NCBI RefSeq assembly: GCF_000266885.1
Contig: NC_018020.1
Location: forward strand, 3,596,001-3,660,000
Direction: 5' to 3'
Length of the DNA stretch: 64,000 bases
From: Turneriella parva DSM 21527
GTDB lineage: Bacteria > Spirochaetota > Leptospiria > Turneriellales > Turneriellaceae
The position numbers were made by a program, and so were the translations under genes. Below the pieces are notes generated by a model. That model ran no database searches. It saw only the letters and a program-made list of their open reading frames with translations, and was not told the origin of the DNA. Of this stretch, positions 17,431 to 26,297 are shown piece by piece (positions within the stretch are counted from its first letter, which is position 1; each line of letters starts with the position of its first letter).

Positions 17431-17455
17431 CGCCTCGCCATCCTTGGCTTCGGCG
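17431..17455 (+). repeat. NTCCNT-loop hairpin, end side of C12
   Basis: Two-part stem CGCC-GCC/GGC-GGCG with an internal bulge, loop ATCCTT. Confidence 0.55.
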
Positions 17456-17481
17456 ATATGACGACATGGTCGCGAAACTTC

Positions 17482-17677
17482 AGACAACAAATTTTACGCG
17501 CTGCGGGCGCGACCGCTTCGCTGGGTCGCGTCCTCGGGTCTTCGCGGCAGAAGATCGCGGACGACGCGCACACCGGGAGGTGTGTTTTGGCGCGCCGCCG
17601 CGAGCCGCTACGACCACATTTTGACTTGCTGCGAAGACACAGCAAGTCAAAACGTCAGCGTAAAATCCGCGTTGTCT
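17482..17677 (+). other. attC13
   Basis: R'' AGACAAC, R' GTTGTCT (17671), 196 bp; closes C12. Confidence 0.93.
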
Positions 17678-17700
17678 GACATGATCGCGCCTTTTACTCC

Positions 17701-17718
17701 GCGTGCATCCTTGCACGC
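17701..17718 (+). repeat. NTCCNT-loop hairpin, start side of C13
   Basis: 6-bp stem GCGTGC/GCACGC, loop ATCCTT. Confidence 0.65.
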
Positions 17719-17803
17719 GAACTCTCCCAATGACACATGTTCTTCATACCGGAATTTTTTCGAGTGGCTTCCGCCACACAGACTTCCTAATAAAACAAAA
17801 ATT

Positions 17804-18094
17804 CTAAGCCTGATTGCGGGAATTATTTCGCTTTCTCAATTCTTCCATGCCTGCGATCAAGAATGCCAAAATGCTTGAGGCAAAAAGGCCCATTAGACCT
17901 GCTGGGATAGCTGCCAAAATACCAATAATTGGTTGCAGCTTATAGCCGACAAAGGAGCAAAGAGCAACACCAATAAGCAGACTATACCAACGGAACAGTT
18001 TGACCCGGATTTTCCGTATGCCCAGGGCTAAAATGATCACAACGTAGAAGCCTATGCTGCCTATATTCCCAAAAAGGAGATCTTCCCAATTCAT
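17804..18094 (-). CDS. Small membrane protein, cassette C13
   Basis: 96 residues from ATG 18094 with three hydrophobic segments (IGFYVVIILALGI, YSLLIGVALCSFVGY, AIPAGLMGLFASSILAFLI) and a charged C-terminal tail. Family not recognised. The gene is reversed in its cassette and must use an internal promoter. Confidence 0.6.
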   Translation of the reverse strand: MNWEDLLFGNIGSIGFYVVIILALGIRKIRVKLFRWYSLLIGVALCSFVGYKLQPIIGILAAIPAGLMGLFASSILAFLIAGMEELRKRNNSRNQA

Positions 18095-18216
18095 AATAAC
18101 TGCCTTCGCCAAGAATTCTATTGAGAGCTATTCCAATAGAATAGCCTCCACCAGAATCTACCAGATGCCGCGTAAAGCCATAGAAAAAAGCTGTACTAAA
18201 CGGCTTTGCCGCAATC

Positions 18217-18238
18217 GTCTGGGCATCCGTGCCCAGAC
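18217..18238 (+). repeat. NTCCNT-loop hairpin, end side of C13
   Basis: 8-bp stem GTCTGGGC/GCCCAGAC, loop ATCCGT. Confidence 0.75.
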
Positions 18239-18257
18239 TCCCAGGCGCGATCACGTC

Positions 18258-18451
18258 AGACAACAAGTTTTACCTGCTGCGCGCACGACCGCTCCGCTGG
18301 GTCGTGTGCTCGGCCACTCCGCGCCAAAGATGCCCTGCGCCCGCCGGCCAGTGGGCCTGCATTGGCGGGCTCGGGCAGGCGCTCCGGGCACATTTTTGCT
18401 TGTGACGAAGACGCCACAAGCAAAAACGTCAAGGTAAAACCCGCGTTCTAT
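18258..18451 (+). other. attC14
   Basis: R'' AGACAAC, R' GTTCTAT (18445), 194 bp; closes C13. Confidence 0.93.
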
Positions 18452-19020
18452 GTCATTGCCTAGCGTCGCGAAGAGGTAGAAAAGCCCAAGAGTGCCTCGT
18501 TATTGTAAGCTCCTTCCAGGCTTCAACGCTGGTTGTGTAACGATTGCTACATTTGAAGATCGCGACGCTCCGCGATCGCTGCAAGAGTTTTACCCAGGCG
18601 TATTCGCAAAACCCGCCAAGAGTTGTCGGCGCGATGGATCAGGTTTCGTCTTGCGCTACGTTCGCAAGCTTTCGTTCATTCGTACGCGGCGGAAATTACT
18701 GAGAGCTCGCGAACTCCGCTTTGATAAAACCTCTGGCGCCTCGTCAGGTAAAGTGCGGGTTTTGCGAACACGCCACAGCCCTACCCTAAGCGACCGCTTG
18801 ACGGCAACGACATAGAACAAATTTTACGCGCTGCGCCGCGACCACTCCGTTGGGTCGCGTGCTCGGCCCTGCGCGCCAAAGATGCCTTCGTCGCACAAAC
18901 GGGACGTTTGTTTGGTGCTCCTCAGGCAGGCGCTCCGGGCACATGCGCTTCGCGTAAAACGCAATGGTTGAAATGCAAAACACTTTACACCCGCAGGCGC
19001 ACGTCAGCGTAAAATCAACG
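18446..19020 (+). repeat. Type B gene-less cassette C14 (copy B2)
   Basis: 575 bp including attC. By eye identical to C23 (32155-32729), 13 kb away. No supported gene; short frames are not kept between copies. Confidence 0.85.
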
Positions 19021-19026
19021 TTGTCT
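18812..19026 (+). other. attC15
   Basis: R'' ATAGAAC, R' GTTGTCT (19020), 215 bp; closes C14. Confidence 0.93.
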
Positions 19027-19048
19027 GAAATAATTGCGCCTCGTAATT

Positions 19049-19068
19049 TGCCGGCATCCGTGCCGGCA
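19049..19068 (+). repeat. NTCCNT-loop hairpin, start side of C15
   Basis: 7-bp stem TGCCGGC/GCCGGCA, loop ATCCGT. Confidence 0.7.
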
Positions 19069-19197
19069 CCGTGCGGCCAAGAGCGGGCTTTTCATTGTTT
19101 CCGATTTGAGAAGCACAAAGCAAGCGCACCGTGTGTCAAGTGAGGTCGTTCTACAATTTTCTTGACGAGTCCTGATTAAATATTTCCCTATACCACT

Positions 19198-19809
19198 ATG
19201 ATAAACATGAAAATAAGGATTCAGTCCTACGCTCTAGGGCTATTGATGATTACGATATTTGCTTCAGCGATTCTTGCTGGCGGCATAGTAAATACAAAGC
19301 AACTCGCTGATTCCCTAGCACAAGTTGTCGAATACAAGAAATCTATGGAGGAAATGGAGGCAGATGGTCGCACAGTAAAGGCAAAGGAAGTTAAGAACAA
19401 AATGTGGGACCTCAGGTTTGATCTGTTCAAAATTGGCAAAACTTATACAACCACATCTGAATGCCCAGTTTACTCCTGGTATTCAGGCGGTTATCATGGG
19501 ATTTCGTTGACATGTTGGCCCTCGACGATCGAAAGCGAGCTCGATAGCATGAGCATAAGAAATCAATTTCACATTCTGACAAAATCAGACTACATTGGCC
19601 GAATTGGCTGGGACAAGAAGACAAAGTTAAAATCTATCACCGCCGACAAAGTAGCCGCAACGCTTCAAGAAAAGGGTCGGTTCGAAGTTAAGTTTCAGAT
19701 AATCGACGTAAATATGAGCGGTGATTTTTTAGTTAAGGTGCTTTCCGCAAAGCCGGCAGCACAACAATCTTCTGAAGTGAGTGCTCCTCAGACTGAAACA
19801 CCTGAGTAA
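19198..19809 (+). CDS. Exported hypothetical protein, cassette C15
   Basis: 203 residues with an N-terminal signal or anchor (YALGLLMITIFASAILAGG), a charged helical region (SMEEMEADGRTVKAKEVKNK) and a C-terminal domain with two cysteines. No family recognised. It converges on the second gene of the cassette, from which it is separated by 99 bp. Confidence 0.65.
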   Translation: MINMKIRIQSYALGLLMITIFASAILAGGIVNTKQLADSLAQVVEYKKSMEEMEADGRTVKAKEVKNKMWDLRFDLFKIGKTYTTTSECPVYSWYSGGYHGISLTCWPSTIESELDSMSIRNQFHILTKSDYIGRIGWDKKTKLKSITADKVAATLQEKGRFEVKFQIIDVNMSGDFLVKVLSAKPAAQQSSEVSAPQTETPE

Positions 19810-19908
19810 AGCTCCAAAATTCATTCCCTGATAGCTGATGTTGCCGAAATAAGGCCGGCAATGTCAGCCAATCATCATGGAAAAGTCTATTCCTATCGGA
19901 TTTGTCGT

Positions 19909-20430
19909 TTACCACGATCTGCAGACAATCTCGGGGCCAAATTCATTGTACGGCATACCAATTACGAGGTATTTATCCTGCTGAGAGGCGCCTTGAACCT
20001 TTGTAAGTGATTGACAGAATCCAAATATGGCCTCATTGTTTTCCTTAGTGCTCTTAGGGAAAACATATAGTTTCAGGTCCGCCTGACCAAACACCAACTT
20101 TTGAAAATCTAATGCAATTTCACGATATTTAGTATTCCATTCTATCTCCGCGATGAGTAGTAATCTATCAACTATATTCAAGCCCTCTGATATCAAATTT
20201 TCATGTGGCTTTTGCTTCGCAACCACGAAATCCCAGAGCCACTCGCCCCAATCCGTTTTTACACCAGGATTAACAGAATGCGCATAGACACCAATATTCT
20301 CCGAAGGCAAAGTACAGGCTTTTGTGAGCACTGTCTTTATTTCGCTGGTCCAATCCTTCTGGCTAACGTGGCGACCCGCCCATTCAGTCGCCAATGATTG
20401 CAGAATCTCGCTAAGCTTTTCTATTGTCAT
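19909..20430 (-). CDS. Hypothetical protein with nuclease-like pattern, cassette C15
   Basis: 173 residues from ATG 20430. The stretch GEWLWDFVVAKQ followed about 25 residues later by LLIAEIEWN resembles the D...ExE core of PD-(D/E)XK proteins that have a W-x-D...E-x-E-W arrangement. This is a motif-level guess only. Reversed relative to the cassette and converging on the 19198 gene. The stretch 20431-20695 holds no gene that I can see. Confidence 0.5.
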   Translation of the reverse strand: MTIEKLSEILQSLATEWAGRHVSQKDWTSEIKTVLTKACTLPSENIGVYAHSVNPGVKTDWGEWLWDFVVAKQKPHENLISEGLNIVDRLLLIAEIEWNTKYREIALDFQKLVFGQADLKLYVFPKSTKENNEAIFGFCQSLTKVQGASQQDKYLVIGMPYNEFGPEIVCRSW

Positions 20431-20695
20431 TATTTCTTGATGCACACAGGTTACCGTTCCGCTTTGTAGACTTCGATTAGACCACATTTGACTTGCGGAT
20501 TCGCTATCATGCGTGTTGCCCCCGTAATCGCGTTAGCGTTTCCACCTTCTGTCCTTAAGGCCCCTGAAATTTCAATTGTTTTTCTAGGCTAAGCCATAAA
20601 GTTTGCATTGGCGTCAGAGCGGCTGTTCTTGTCTGTGCAAATACGATACTGAAGTGTCGCGAATGACTTCAAGACTGGCTTGATCATGGAAATTC

Positions 20696-20716
20696 GCCCG
20701 GCCGTCCTAGCCGGGC
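20696..20716 (+). repeat. NTCCNT-loop hairpin, end side of C15
   Basis: 7-bp stem GCCCGGC/GCCGGGC, loop CGTCCTA; the top pair is lost (C/A). Confidence 0.65.
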
Positions 20717-20735
20717 TCACAGGCGCAATTACTTC

Positions 20736-20954
20736 AGACAACAAGATTTACGAGCTGCGCTCCCTGCGGTGCCGTAGCTCCTCGGGTGCTCGGCCCTACG
20801 TGCCAAAGATGCCCTGCGCCCGCCGGCCGGTGGGCCTGCATTGGCGGGCTCGGGCAGGCACTTCGGGCAAATTTTGGCGGCTGAATATGCAATAACCGTA
20901 TTAAATAATTGACGTAGTGCGCCGCCAAAACTTCTCGTAAATCCAACGTTGTGT
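20736..20954 (+). other. attC16
   Basis: R'' AGACAAC, R' GTTGTGT (20948), 219 bp; closes C15. End arm GCGCAATTACTTC pairs with the start arm. Confidence 0.94.
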
Positions 20955-20962
20955 GCCATGCT

Positions 20963-21808
20963 ATGAAAACAATCTACACAGTAACAATACTCTGCTCAAT
21001 ATTAGTCGCATGCCAAATGCAGCGGCAATCGTCACCCCCACAGCCATCGGTTGAGAATGCCCCGACATTAGAGAATACGAAAAAGGCAGCCGAAAAATCT
21101 GAAGAATACACGGCAGATGAAAAAATTGAATATGAAGCCTACTTTTACGAGATAGCAGAAAAGACGGTCTATTCAAAGCCGAATTTTGATTCTACGCCCC
21201 TGGTGAAGGCTCCGGACAATTCAAAATTCTTTGTCTACTTTCGGGCAATGCCTCACGTTGTTCACAAGGCGCGAAATTATTTTTGGTACAAGGTGAAGAC
21301 TAAACAAGGAGATGGCTGGCTTGCTTCTCGCAGTTACGGCATCCTACCCCAAAATGCAAATTTGAAAAATTTTCAGGGCGGATGCCTGTCAAAATACGGC
21401 TGCGGTGGGTGTGATCGTATCGATTTTATTCCGGGCGGACGCTTTGAAATCGCTTCAGGATGTCATTTTGGCTTTGGTGAAGGTACTTGGCGTGCGCAGG
21501 CGAAATATATCGAAGCCACATTTGAATTTAAGCCGAGCTGCTACGACAGTTGCGGCAGGGATGAAGAAATAAGCGTCGGTGGTCTAAATATTCCCGTGGC
21601 TGAAGTTGCTGAAAAAGGCTATGAATATTTCGCAGAAGATTACGCTCGGCAAAACGGTTTCAGTGCGACTGTCCGCTTCTATCAACTGCGAAATGGGCTT
21701 TTTGCATACAAATATCAGAAAATCAGGCCCAAAAATCGAAGAGAATCGGGTTTTTGGGATCTTCCATCTGCGATGCGCAAATACACAAAGGTTTCTGTCG
21801 AACAATAG
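20963..21808 (+). CDS. SH3-like lipoprotein, cassette C16
   Basis: 281 residues from the ATG 15 bp into the cassette. Lipobox SILVAC near residue 16, then a low-complexity linker, an SH3-like domain (TVYSKPNFDSTPLVKAPD to YKVKTKQGDGWLASRSYG) and a Cys-rich domain with GGCLSKYGCGGCDRIDF and SCYDSCGRDEE. The Cys-rich domain recurs in the C53 protein. An identical gene is at 40124-40969. Confidence 0.75.
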   Translation: MKTIYTVTILCSILVACQMQRQSSPPQPSVENAPTLENTKKAAEKSEEYTADEKIEYEAYFYEIAEKTVYSKPNFDSTPLVKAPDNSKFFVYFRAMPHVVHKARNYFWYKVKTKQGDGWLASRSYGILPQNANLKNFQGGCLSKYGCGGCDRIDFIPGGRFEIASGCHFGFGEGTWRAQAKYIEATFEFKPSCYDSCGRDEEISVGGLNIPVAEVAEKGYEYFAEDYARQNGFSATVRFYQLRNGLFAYKYQKIRPKNRRESGFWDLPSAMRKYTKVSVEQ

Positions 21809-21814
21809 CACGGC

Positions 21815-22038
21815 ACACAACAAAATTTACCCGCTGCGCTCGCTGCGGTGCCGTGGCTCCTCGCGTGCTCGGGTCTGCGCGGCAAAGATCGCGGACGCCG
21901 CGCAAGCGGGACGCTTGCTTTTGCGCGCCGCCGCGAGCCGCTCCGACCACATTGATGGTGCTTAATATGCGGCTTTTCAAATAAGCCCGGTTTTATTGTG
22001 TGGCGCACCATCAACGTCGGGTAAATTCCGCGTTGCCC
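21815..22038 (+). other. attC17
   Basis: R'' ACACAAC, R' GTTGCCC (22032), 224 bp; closes C16. Confidence 0.93.
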
Positions 22039-22491
22039 GCCATGCCTATGCGTGGCCGAAAAATCGAAGAAGCACTGTGTGCAGTCGAGCTTGCGGCTTG
22101 CTATTTCGATGAAGATTAGAGTTTGGCGACTGGCGCAAGCACGACTGCTCGGTTGGCGCTCCTGGCTTCGAGGTTTGTCTGCGTCAGAAATCCTACTATT
22201 TGTTCGAATTCGGTATTGCGGCTTCGCAGGCCACGCATCGCGAGCTTGAGAGCGACTAGCCCCTGCCCGATCGATGCGACGTCGCGCTCGCGAGTCGGCA
22301 CGGCGGGCAACAGATTTTACAAGCTGCGCCGCCATTCGCTACGCGAAAGGCGTGCTCGGTCTCGGCGACGAAGATGCGTCGACGCCCGCAGCTCAGTTGA
22401 GCTTTGTTGGCGGGCGCGCCGCAGTCGCCTTCGACACAATTTGGGTTGCGCCGAAGACGGCACACCCCAAATCGTCTTGCAAAATCAAACG
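22033..22491 (+). repeat. Type A gene-less cassette C17 (copy A1)
   Basis: 459 bp including attC. Starts TTGCCCGCCATGCCTATGCG. A 64-codon TTG-initiated frame on the minus strand (22116-22310) is open, as in most copies, but no family is recognised. Confidence 0.85.
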
Positions 22492-22497
22492 TTGTAC
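22305..22497 (+). other. attC18
   Basis: R'' GGGCAAC, R' GTTGTAC (22491), 193 bp; closes C17. Confidence 0.93.
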
Positions 22498-23493
22498 GCC
22501 ATTTAGGGATGAATATACTAGAACACCACCGGACACAGAATTGGTTGAAACAATTCAAGAACAGCAATGATTACCTTTTGGCTGCCTTGTTTCTAAGAAG
22601 TCTCAAACTGGTTAGTTTTGCAGAATTTGAAGGGGCAATCACCGAGCAAATCACTAGTATTCCTAAAGACGTTAAGAGCAGAACAGCATTATTTCCGGTC
22701 GTCAGGCAAGATGCCGCAGATTTTCTTCCAGACAGCTCTGGAAGAATTCGGCATATGTTCAAGAATCTCTATAGGCAAGATAAGCGAAGGTTTTGCATCG
22801 AACCATCATTTGAATCCATGCGGGCCCAAAAGGTGAAGAATATCGTCTTGGTTGATGATATTGTGGGGTCTGGTAAGCGATTAGACGGTTATCTTAAGAC
22901 GGCCATTACGCCGACCATTAAGAGCTGGCTTTCATACAAATTGTGCAAGATTTTTATTGTATCGTATGCTATCACGACCGAAGGTGAGGCGTTTGTACGA
23001 AGGCGGCACAAATATTTGAAACAAGAAAACTTCATATCTGTAATGAATCGGGACGGTTTATTTCAGTTTGGGAATAAAGATCTGGTCGATTTGTTAACAA
23101 GATATGGGAGCCGAGCCTCTGGCCCGACCATGTATCTTGGCTTCAAAGGCGTCCATACGAACATAGTATTTCAGCACGGTGCTCCCAATAATTTACCAGG
23201 TATTCTGGTGAAAGACAGTAAGGAATGGATGGCGCTCTTTACTGATCGTGCAATTCCTAAAGATATGTACCCTCTTTTTGAAAGCAAAAAATCGTTCTGG
23301 GATATATTTCGGCTAAAGACCGTAAATGTCCAAAAATATTCAGAACTTTTGGACGATTTTCGTAAAATTGAGGAAATAGATAAGTTGAATTTAATATCGG
23401 TATTGAACCTACTCACAAAAGGCTACAAATTGAAAAAGGCTTTGCACATTGGCAATTTCACATCGAGCCAAGTCGAAAATATTCAAACTAAAC

Positions 23494-24628
23494 TGTAAAA
23501 GTCTGAACTTGACCTGACACACCCATTTTCATGCTGTCTGTAATTTCAAATCCAGCATTTTGTCTTTCGCTATACTGAGCGAGTCTTTGAATGTTGCCAG
23601 AGGCGTTTTGCCGAAGCAATATTTCCCCTGATGAGTGCGCTGCGTGTTGTAATCGTAAATCCACTCATCAAGGTCTGCCTGCAATTGCTCCAAAGAAGTG
23701 TAAACCTTCTTTCTGAATGCAACATTGTAAAACTCATTCAATATAGTCCGGTGAAAGCGCTCACAAATGCCGTTCGTCTGCGGGCTCTTGGCCTTGGTTT
23801 TTGTGTGGTCGATATTCTCCAAGGCCAGATACAGCTGATAATCGTGCTCTTCCCGGTTGCCACAGTACTCGCTGCCACGATCGGTCAGAACGCGCAACAG
23901 CGGAATCTCATGCTCGTCAAAAAACGGGATGACTCTGTCGTTAAGCATATCGGCTGAAACCAGAGAATTCTTGCGATCATAGAGTTTCGCAAAAGCGACT
24001 TTCGAATACGTGTCGATGAAGGTCTGCTGATAAATTTTACCCACACCCTTCATATTTCCCACGTAAAACGTGTCTTGTGACCCCAAATAACCAGGGTGCT
24101 CCGTTTCAATTTCACCGTGACTTTCCTTCTCATCTTTTGCGCGTTCGAGCGCAACCAATTGTGCCTCGGTAAAGATCCCCTTTTCCTGAGCCATTCGCGC
24201 TTCAAGGTATTTCAGCCGTTTTTTAAACGTCGCAAGATCATGGCGCAGCCAAACGCCGCGCACGCCAAAAGGGGAGATGATGATACCTATCTTGCGCAAC
24301 TCGTTGGACGCCCGAACCTGACCGTACGCGGGGTATTGAAATGCAATTTCCCGTACCGCTTCCTCGACCTCTGGAGCTACACGATTTTTCAGCAAAGGCT
24401 TCCTGCGGCTGATCTCCTGCAATGCGAGCTCGCCACCCTTGTCGTAAAGCTCCTTAAACCGGTAGAAACTGTCTCTTGAGTAACCGAAAACCTTGCAAGC
24501 TTTCGATACGCTGCCCAGCTGCTCTGCCAGTTTCAGCAGACCAACCTTGTTCTTGATAATTTTCTGTTCTGTCGTCATAAACACTCCTTTTTGTTAAGAG
24601 AGTGTCAGATAAAGTAAAAACTATTACA
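23494..24628 (-). mobile_element. IS481-family insertion sequence in the retron cassette
   Basis: 1135 bp. The ends begin TGTAAAAGTCTGAACTTGAC and TGTAATAGTTTTTACTTTAT and match at 22 of 30 positions. It is flanked by a perfect 7-bp target repeat ACTAAAC at 23487-23493 and 24629-24635. It carries one transposase gene. It inserted into an integron cassette gene, so it arrived after the cassette formed. Confidence 0.9.
23529..24584 (-). CDS. IS481-family transposase
   Basis: 351 residues: an N-terminal helix-turn-helix (LGSVSKACKVFGYSRDSFYR), then a DDE integrase core with QQTFIDTYSKVAFAKLYD, VLTDRGSEYCG and KSPQTNGICERFHRTIL supplying the three catalytic acids. Intact, so the element may still be active. 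Confidence 0.92.
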   Translation of the reverse strand: MFMTTEQKIIKNKVGLLKLAEQLGSVSKACKVFGYSRDSFYRFKELYDKGGELALQEISRRKPLLKNRVAPEVEEAVREIAFQYPAYGQVRASNELRKIGIIISPFGVRGVWLRHDLATFKKRLKYLEARMAQEKGIFTEAQLVALERAKDEKESHGEIETEHPGYLGSQDTFYVGNMKGVGKIYQQTFIDTYSKVAFAKLYDRKNSLVSADMLNDRVIPFFDEHEIPLLRVLTDRGSEYCGNREEHDYQLYLALENIDHTKTKAKSPQTNGICERFHRTILNEFYNVAFRKKVYTSLEQLQADLDEWIYDYNTQRTHQGKYCFGKTPLATFKDSLSIAKDKMLDLKLQTA

Positions 24629-24830
24629 ACTAAACTGGTTCAATTCTCATTAATCGACGCAAAAGGGAAGATATCTCAATTCGGAAAAGAATTTGCAAGA
24701 AAGCACACGAAAACCAAAGCCCTGCCCGTAAAACGATTGACGGTAAATCCTAATTACGCTGATTATTTCCCTGAAAAGTTTGATGGGGTTCAGAGGACTT
24801 CTGGCAAGAACTCTTAGAGTCAATTTGGAA

Positions 24831-24939
24831 GTGGATTTCCACAACCGCTGAAGTAGCTTATGATTACATCAAGCACCAGTGTCCCTTTTCTCGCACGGAG
24901 CCTTACGGAAAAGCGACACTGGTCCTCGCTGGCGCGAGG
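24831..24939 (+). ncRNA. Candidate retron msr-msd RNA region
   Basis: Three stem-loops lie between the effector stop and the reverse transcriptase: GTGGA/TCCAC (24831-24842); a 16-position stem ACCAGTGTCCCTTTTC / GAAAAGCGACACTGGT with one mismatch (24875-24923); and CCTCGC/GCGAGG (24924-24939). A TAGC lies at 24855-24858, of the kind near retron branching guanosines. Placement just upstream of the reverse transcriptase is right for a retron RNA, but the terminal a1/a2 pairing is weak (CAACC/GGTTG), so the limits are uncertain. Confidence 0.45.
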
Positions 24940-24948
24940 TTGAAGCAG

Positions 24949-26052
24949 ATGTTACTCTGGACCCCACATCTTTTCGAAAAAGCTGGCATTCAACGTAAAT
25001 ATGATATCCCTTATATCGCACGCTTAATTGACTACGGCAACCAACTATCTCAACGAAATCTACCTGTTATTTTCTCGCTTAAGCATTTTTCTAGATTAAC
25101 TGACATCAATTACTCGTATTTGAGGGCCGTCATCGACCGAACCGAGTATCCATATAAGACTTTCAAAATTCGCAAGAAAACCGAGGGCTTTAGGCGAATA
25201 TCCGTTCCAGACTCCCGATTATTGGTAATCCAACAATGGTTGCACAAGCATATTCTCTCCAAAATCCAACCACATTTCTCTTCCACCGCATTCAATCCTG
25301 GTTGTTCCATTATGAGAAACGCTCAACCGCATTGCGGCGCAAATTGGTTAATAAAAATCGATATTGAAAATTTTTTTGACAGCATTTCCGAAAGACAGGT
25401 TTATACTCAATTCAAAGCTCTTGGCTATTCAAAGTACTTATGTTTTTGCTTTGCTCGGCTATCAACCCGATTAGCTAGCCGCGAAGCAAAAAAATACAAG
25501 AAACCACGATGGCAAAACAAACGTCATCAATATCCGGAATTCATTGGAAATCTTCCTCAAGGCGCTCCCACGAGTCCGATTCTGGCAAATCTTGTATGCA
25601 GGCAACTAGACGCCCAAATACATCAACTAATCCAACCGATGGGGTTGATATACACCCGATACGCAGATGATATTGTGATATCTGGCAATGCCCTCACGAG
25701 AAAAGATGCTTCAAAGCTCATCCAAGAAATCTCTAAAATTCTGAACCGAAGTGGCTTTCAAAAAAACTCACTTAAGACTCGAATCCTGAGTCCAGGAGCC
25801 CGCAAGATTGTCACCGGACTCAACGTAAACGGCCCAAATCCAACCATTCCGAAGAAACTTAAGTATTCAATTCGCGCGGAACTTCATTATGCTAAAGTGT
25901 TCGGAGTCGCGGAGCATTGTAAAAAGCTGGGTTATCATAAAATCGATGGTTTTCGGAACCAAATCCGAGGAAAAATTGATTTCGTTCGATCCGTGAATCC
26001 AAAGTTGGCTGACAAATTCTATGCACAACTAGATGATATTAACTGGCCCTAA
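24949..26052 (+). CDS. Retron-type reverse transcriptase, cassette C18
   Basis: 367 residues from ATG 24949 (TTG 24940 also possible). Motifs in order: MRNAQPHCG fits the retron NAxxH region, LIKIDIENFFDSI is the first catalytic Asp, LPQGAPTSPILANL is motif 4, YTRYADDIVIS is the catalytic YADD, and RKIVTGLNVNG is the VTG motif found in retrons. Length and layout match stand-alone retron enzymes, not group II intron proteins (no maturase or endonuclease domain). Its partner gene is interrupted, so the defence function is probably lost or altered. Confidence 0.9.
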   Translation: MLLWTPHLFEKAGIQRKYDIPYIARLIDYGNQLSQRNLPVIFSLKHFSRLTDINYSYLRAVIDRTEYPYKTFKIRKKTEGFRRISVPDSRLLVIQQWLHKHILSKIQPHFSSTAFNPGCSIMRNAQPHCGANWLIKIDIENFFDSISERQVYTQFKALGYSKYLCFCFARLSTRLASREAKKYKKPRWQNKRHQYPEFIGNLPQGAPTSPILANLVCRQLDAQIHQLIQPMGLIYTRYADDIVISGNALTRKDASKLIQEISKILNRSGFQKNSLKTRILSPGARKIVTGLNVNGPNPTIPKKLKYSIRAELHYAKVFGVAEHCKKLGYHKIDGFRNQIRGKIDFVRSVNPKLADKFYAQLDDINWP

Positions 26053-26057
26053 ACGGC

Positions 26058-26271
26058 GTACAACAAAATTTACCTGCTGCGCTCCCTGCGGTGCCGTAGC
26101 TCCTCGGGTGCTCGGCCCTACGCGCCAAAGATGCCTTCGTCGCACAAACGGGACGTTTGTTTGGTGCTCCTCAGGCAGGCGCTTCGGGCACATTTGGTGA
26201 CGCAAAATGGCTTTACAGATTGAAATAATGACACAAGCGTCACCAAACGTCAGGTAAATTCCGCGTTGTGT
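26058..26271 (+). other. attC19
   Basis: R'' GTACAAC, R' GTTGTGT (26265), 214 bp; closes C18. R'' matches the rare start GTTGTAC at 22491, proving that the effector, IS and reverse transcriptase share one cassette. Confidence 0.95.
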
Positions 26272-26297
26272 GCCATTATCGCAAAAACATTGTAGTA

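Larger units (their letters stand above)
22509..24817 (+). pseudogene. Phosphoribosyltransferase-like retron partner, split by IS481, cassette C18
   Basis: The gene runs 22509-23493 and resumes at 24636-24817. Removing the insertion sequence and one copy of the 7-bp target duplication ACTAAAC restores one open frame of 388 residues. As it stands, the first part ends at a TAA inside the element (23498), giving 329 residues. The fingerprint NIVLVDDIVGSGKRLDGYL is the PRPP-binding loop of type I phosphoribosyltransferases. Members of this fold accompany some retron reverse transcriptases as toxic effectors (recalled from the literature). It is followed by the reverse transcriptase in the same cassette. 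Confidence 0.75.

Noticed and set aside
18555-18815. An 87-codon plus-strand frame in type B cassettes (MKIATLRDRCKSFTQ...)
   Set aside because: The ATG is kept only in some copies (TTG, GTG or frameshift in others) and the frame covers a palindrome and the attC arm; coding is not convincing.
22041-22120. A 25-codon frame at the start of type A cassettes (MPMRGRKIEEALCAVELAAC...)
   Set aside because: It reads well in several copies but is shifted or stopped by single-base deletions in C21 and C24, so conservation as protein is not supported.
22123-22506. Arg/Ser-rich open frames running through attC sites (often 80-160 codons)
   Set aside because: They arise from GC-rich, stop-poor palindromic DNA, occur on both strands in several frames at every site, and have no ribosome site or protein-like composition.
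24949-26052. Group II intron or DGR reverse transcriptase
   Set aside because: No maturase or endonuclease domain and no intron domain V/VI hairpin; the VTG and NAxxH motifs favour a retron.
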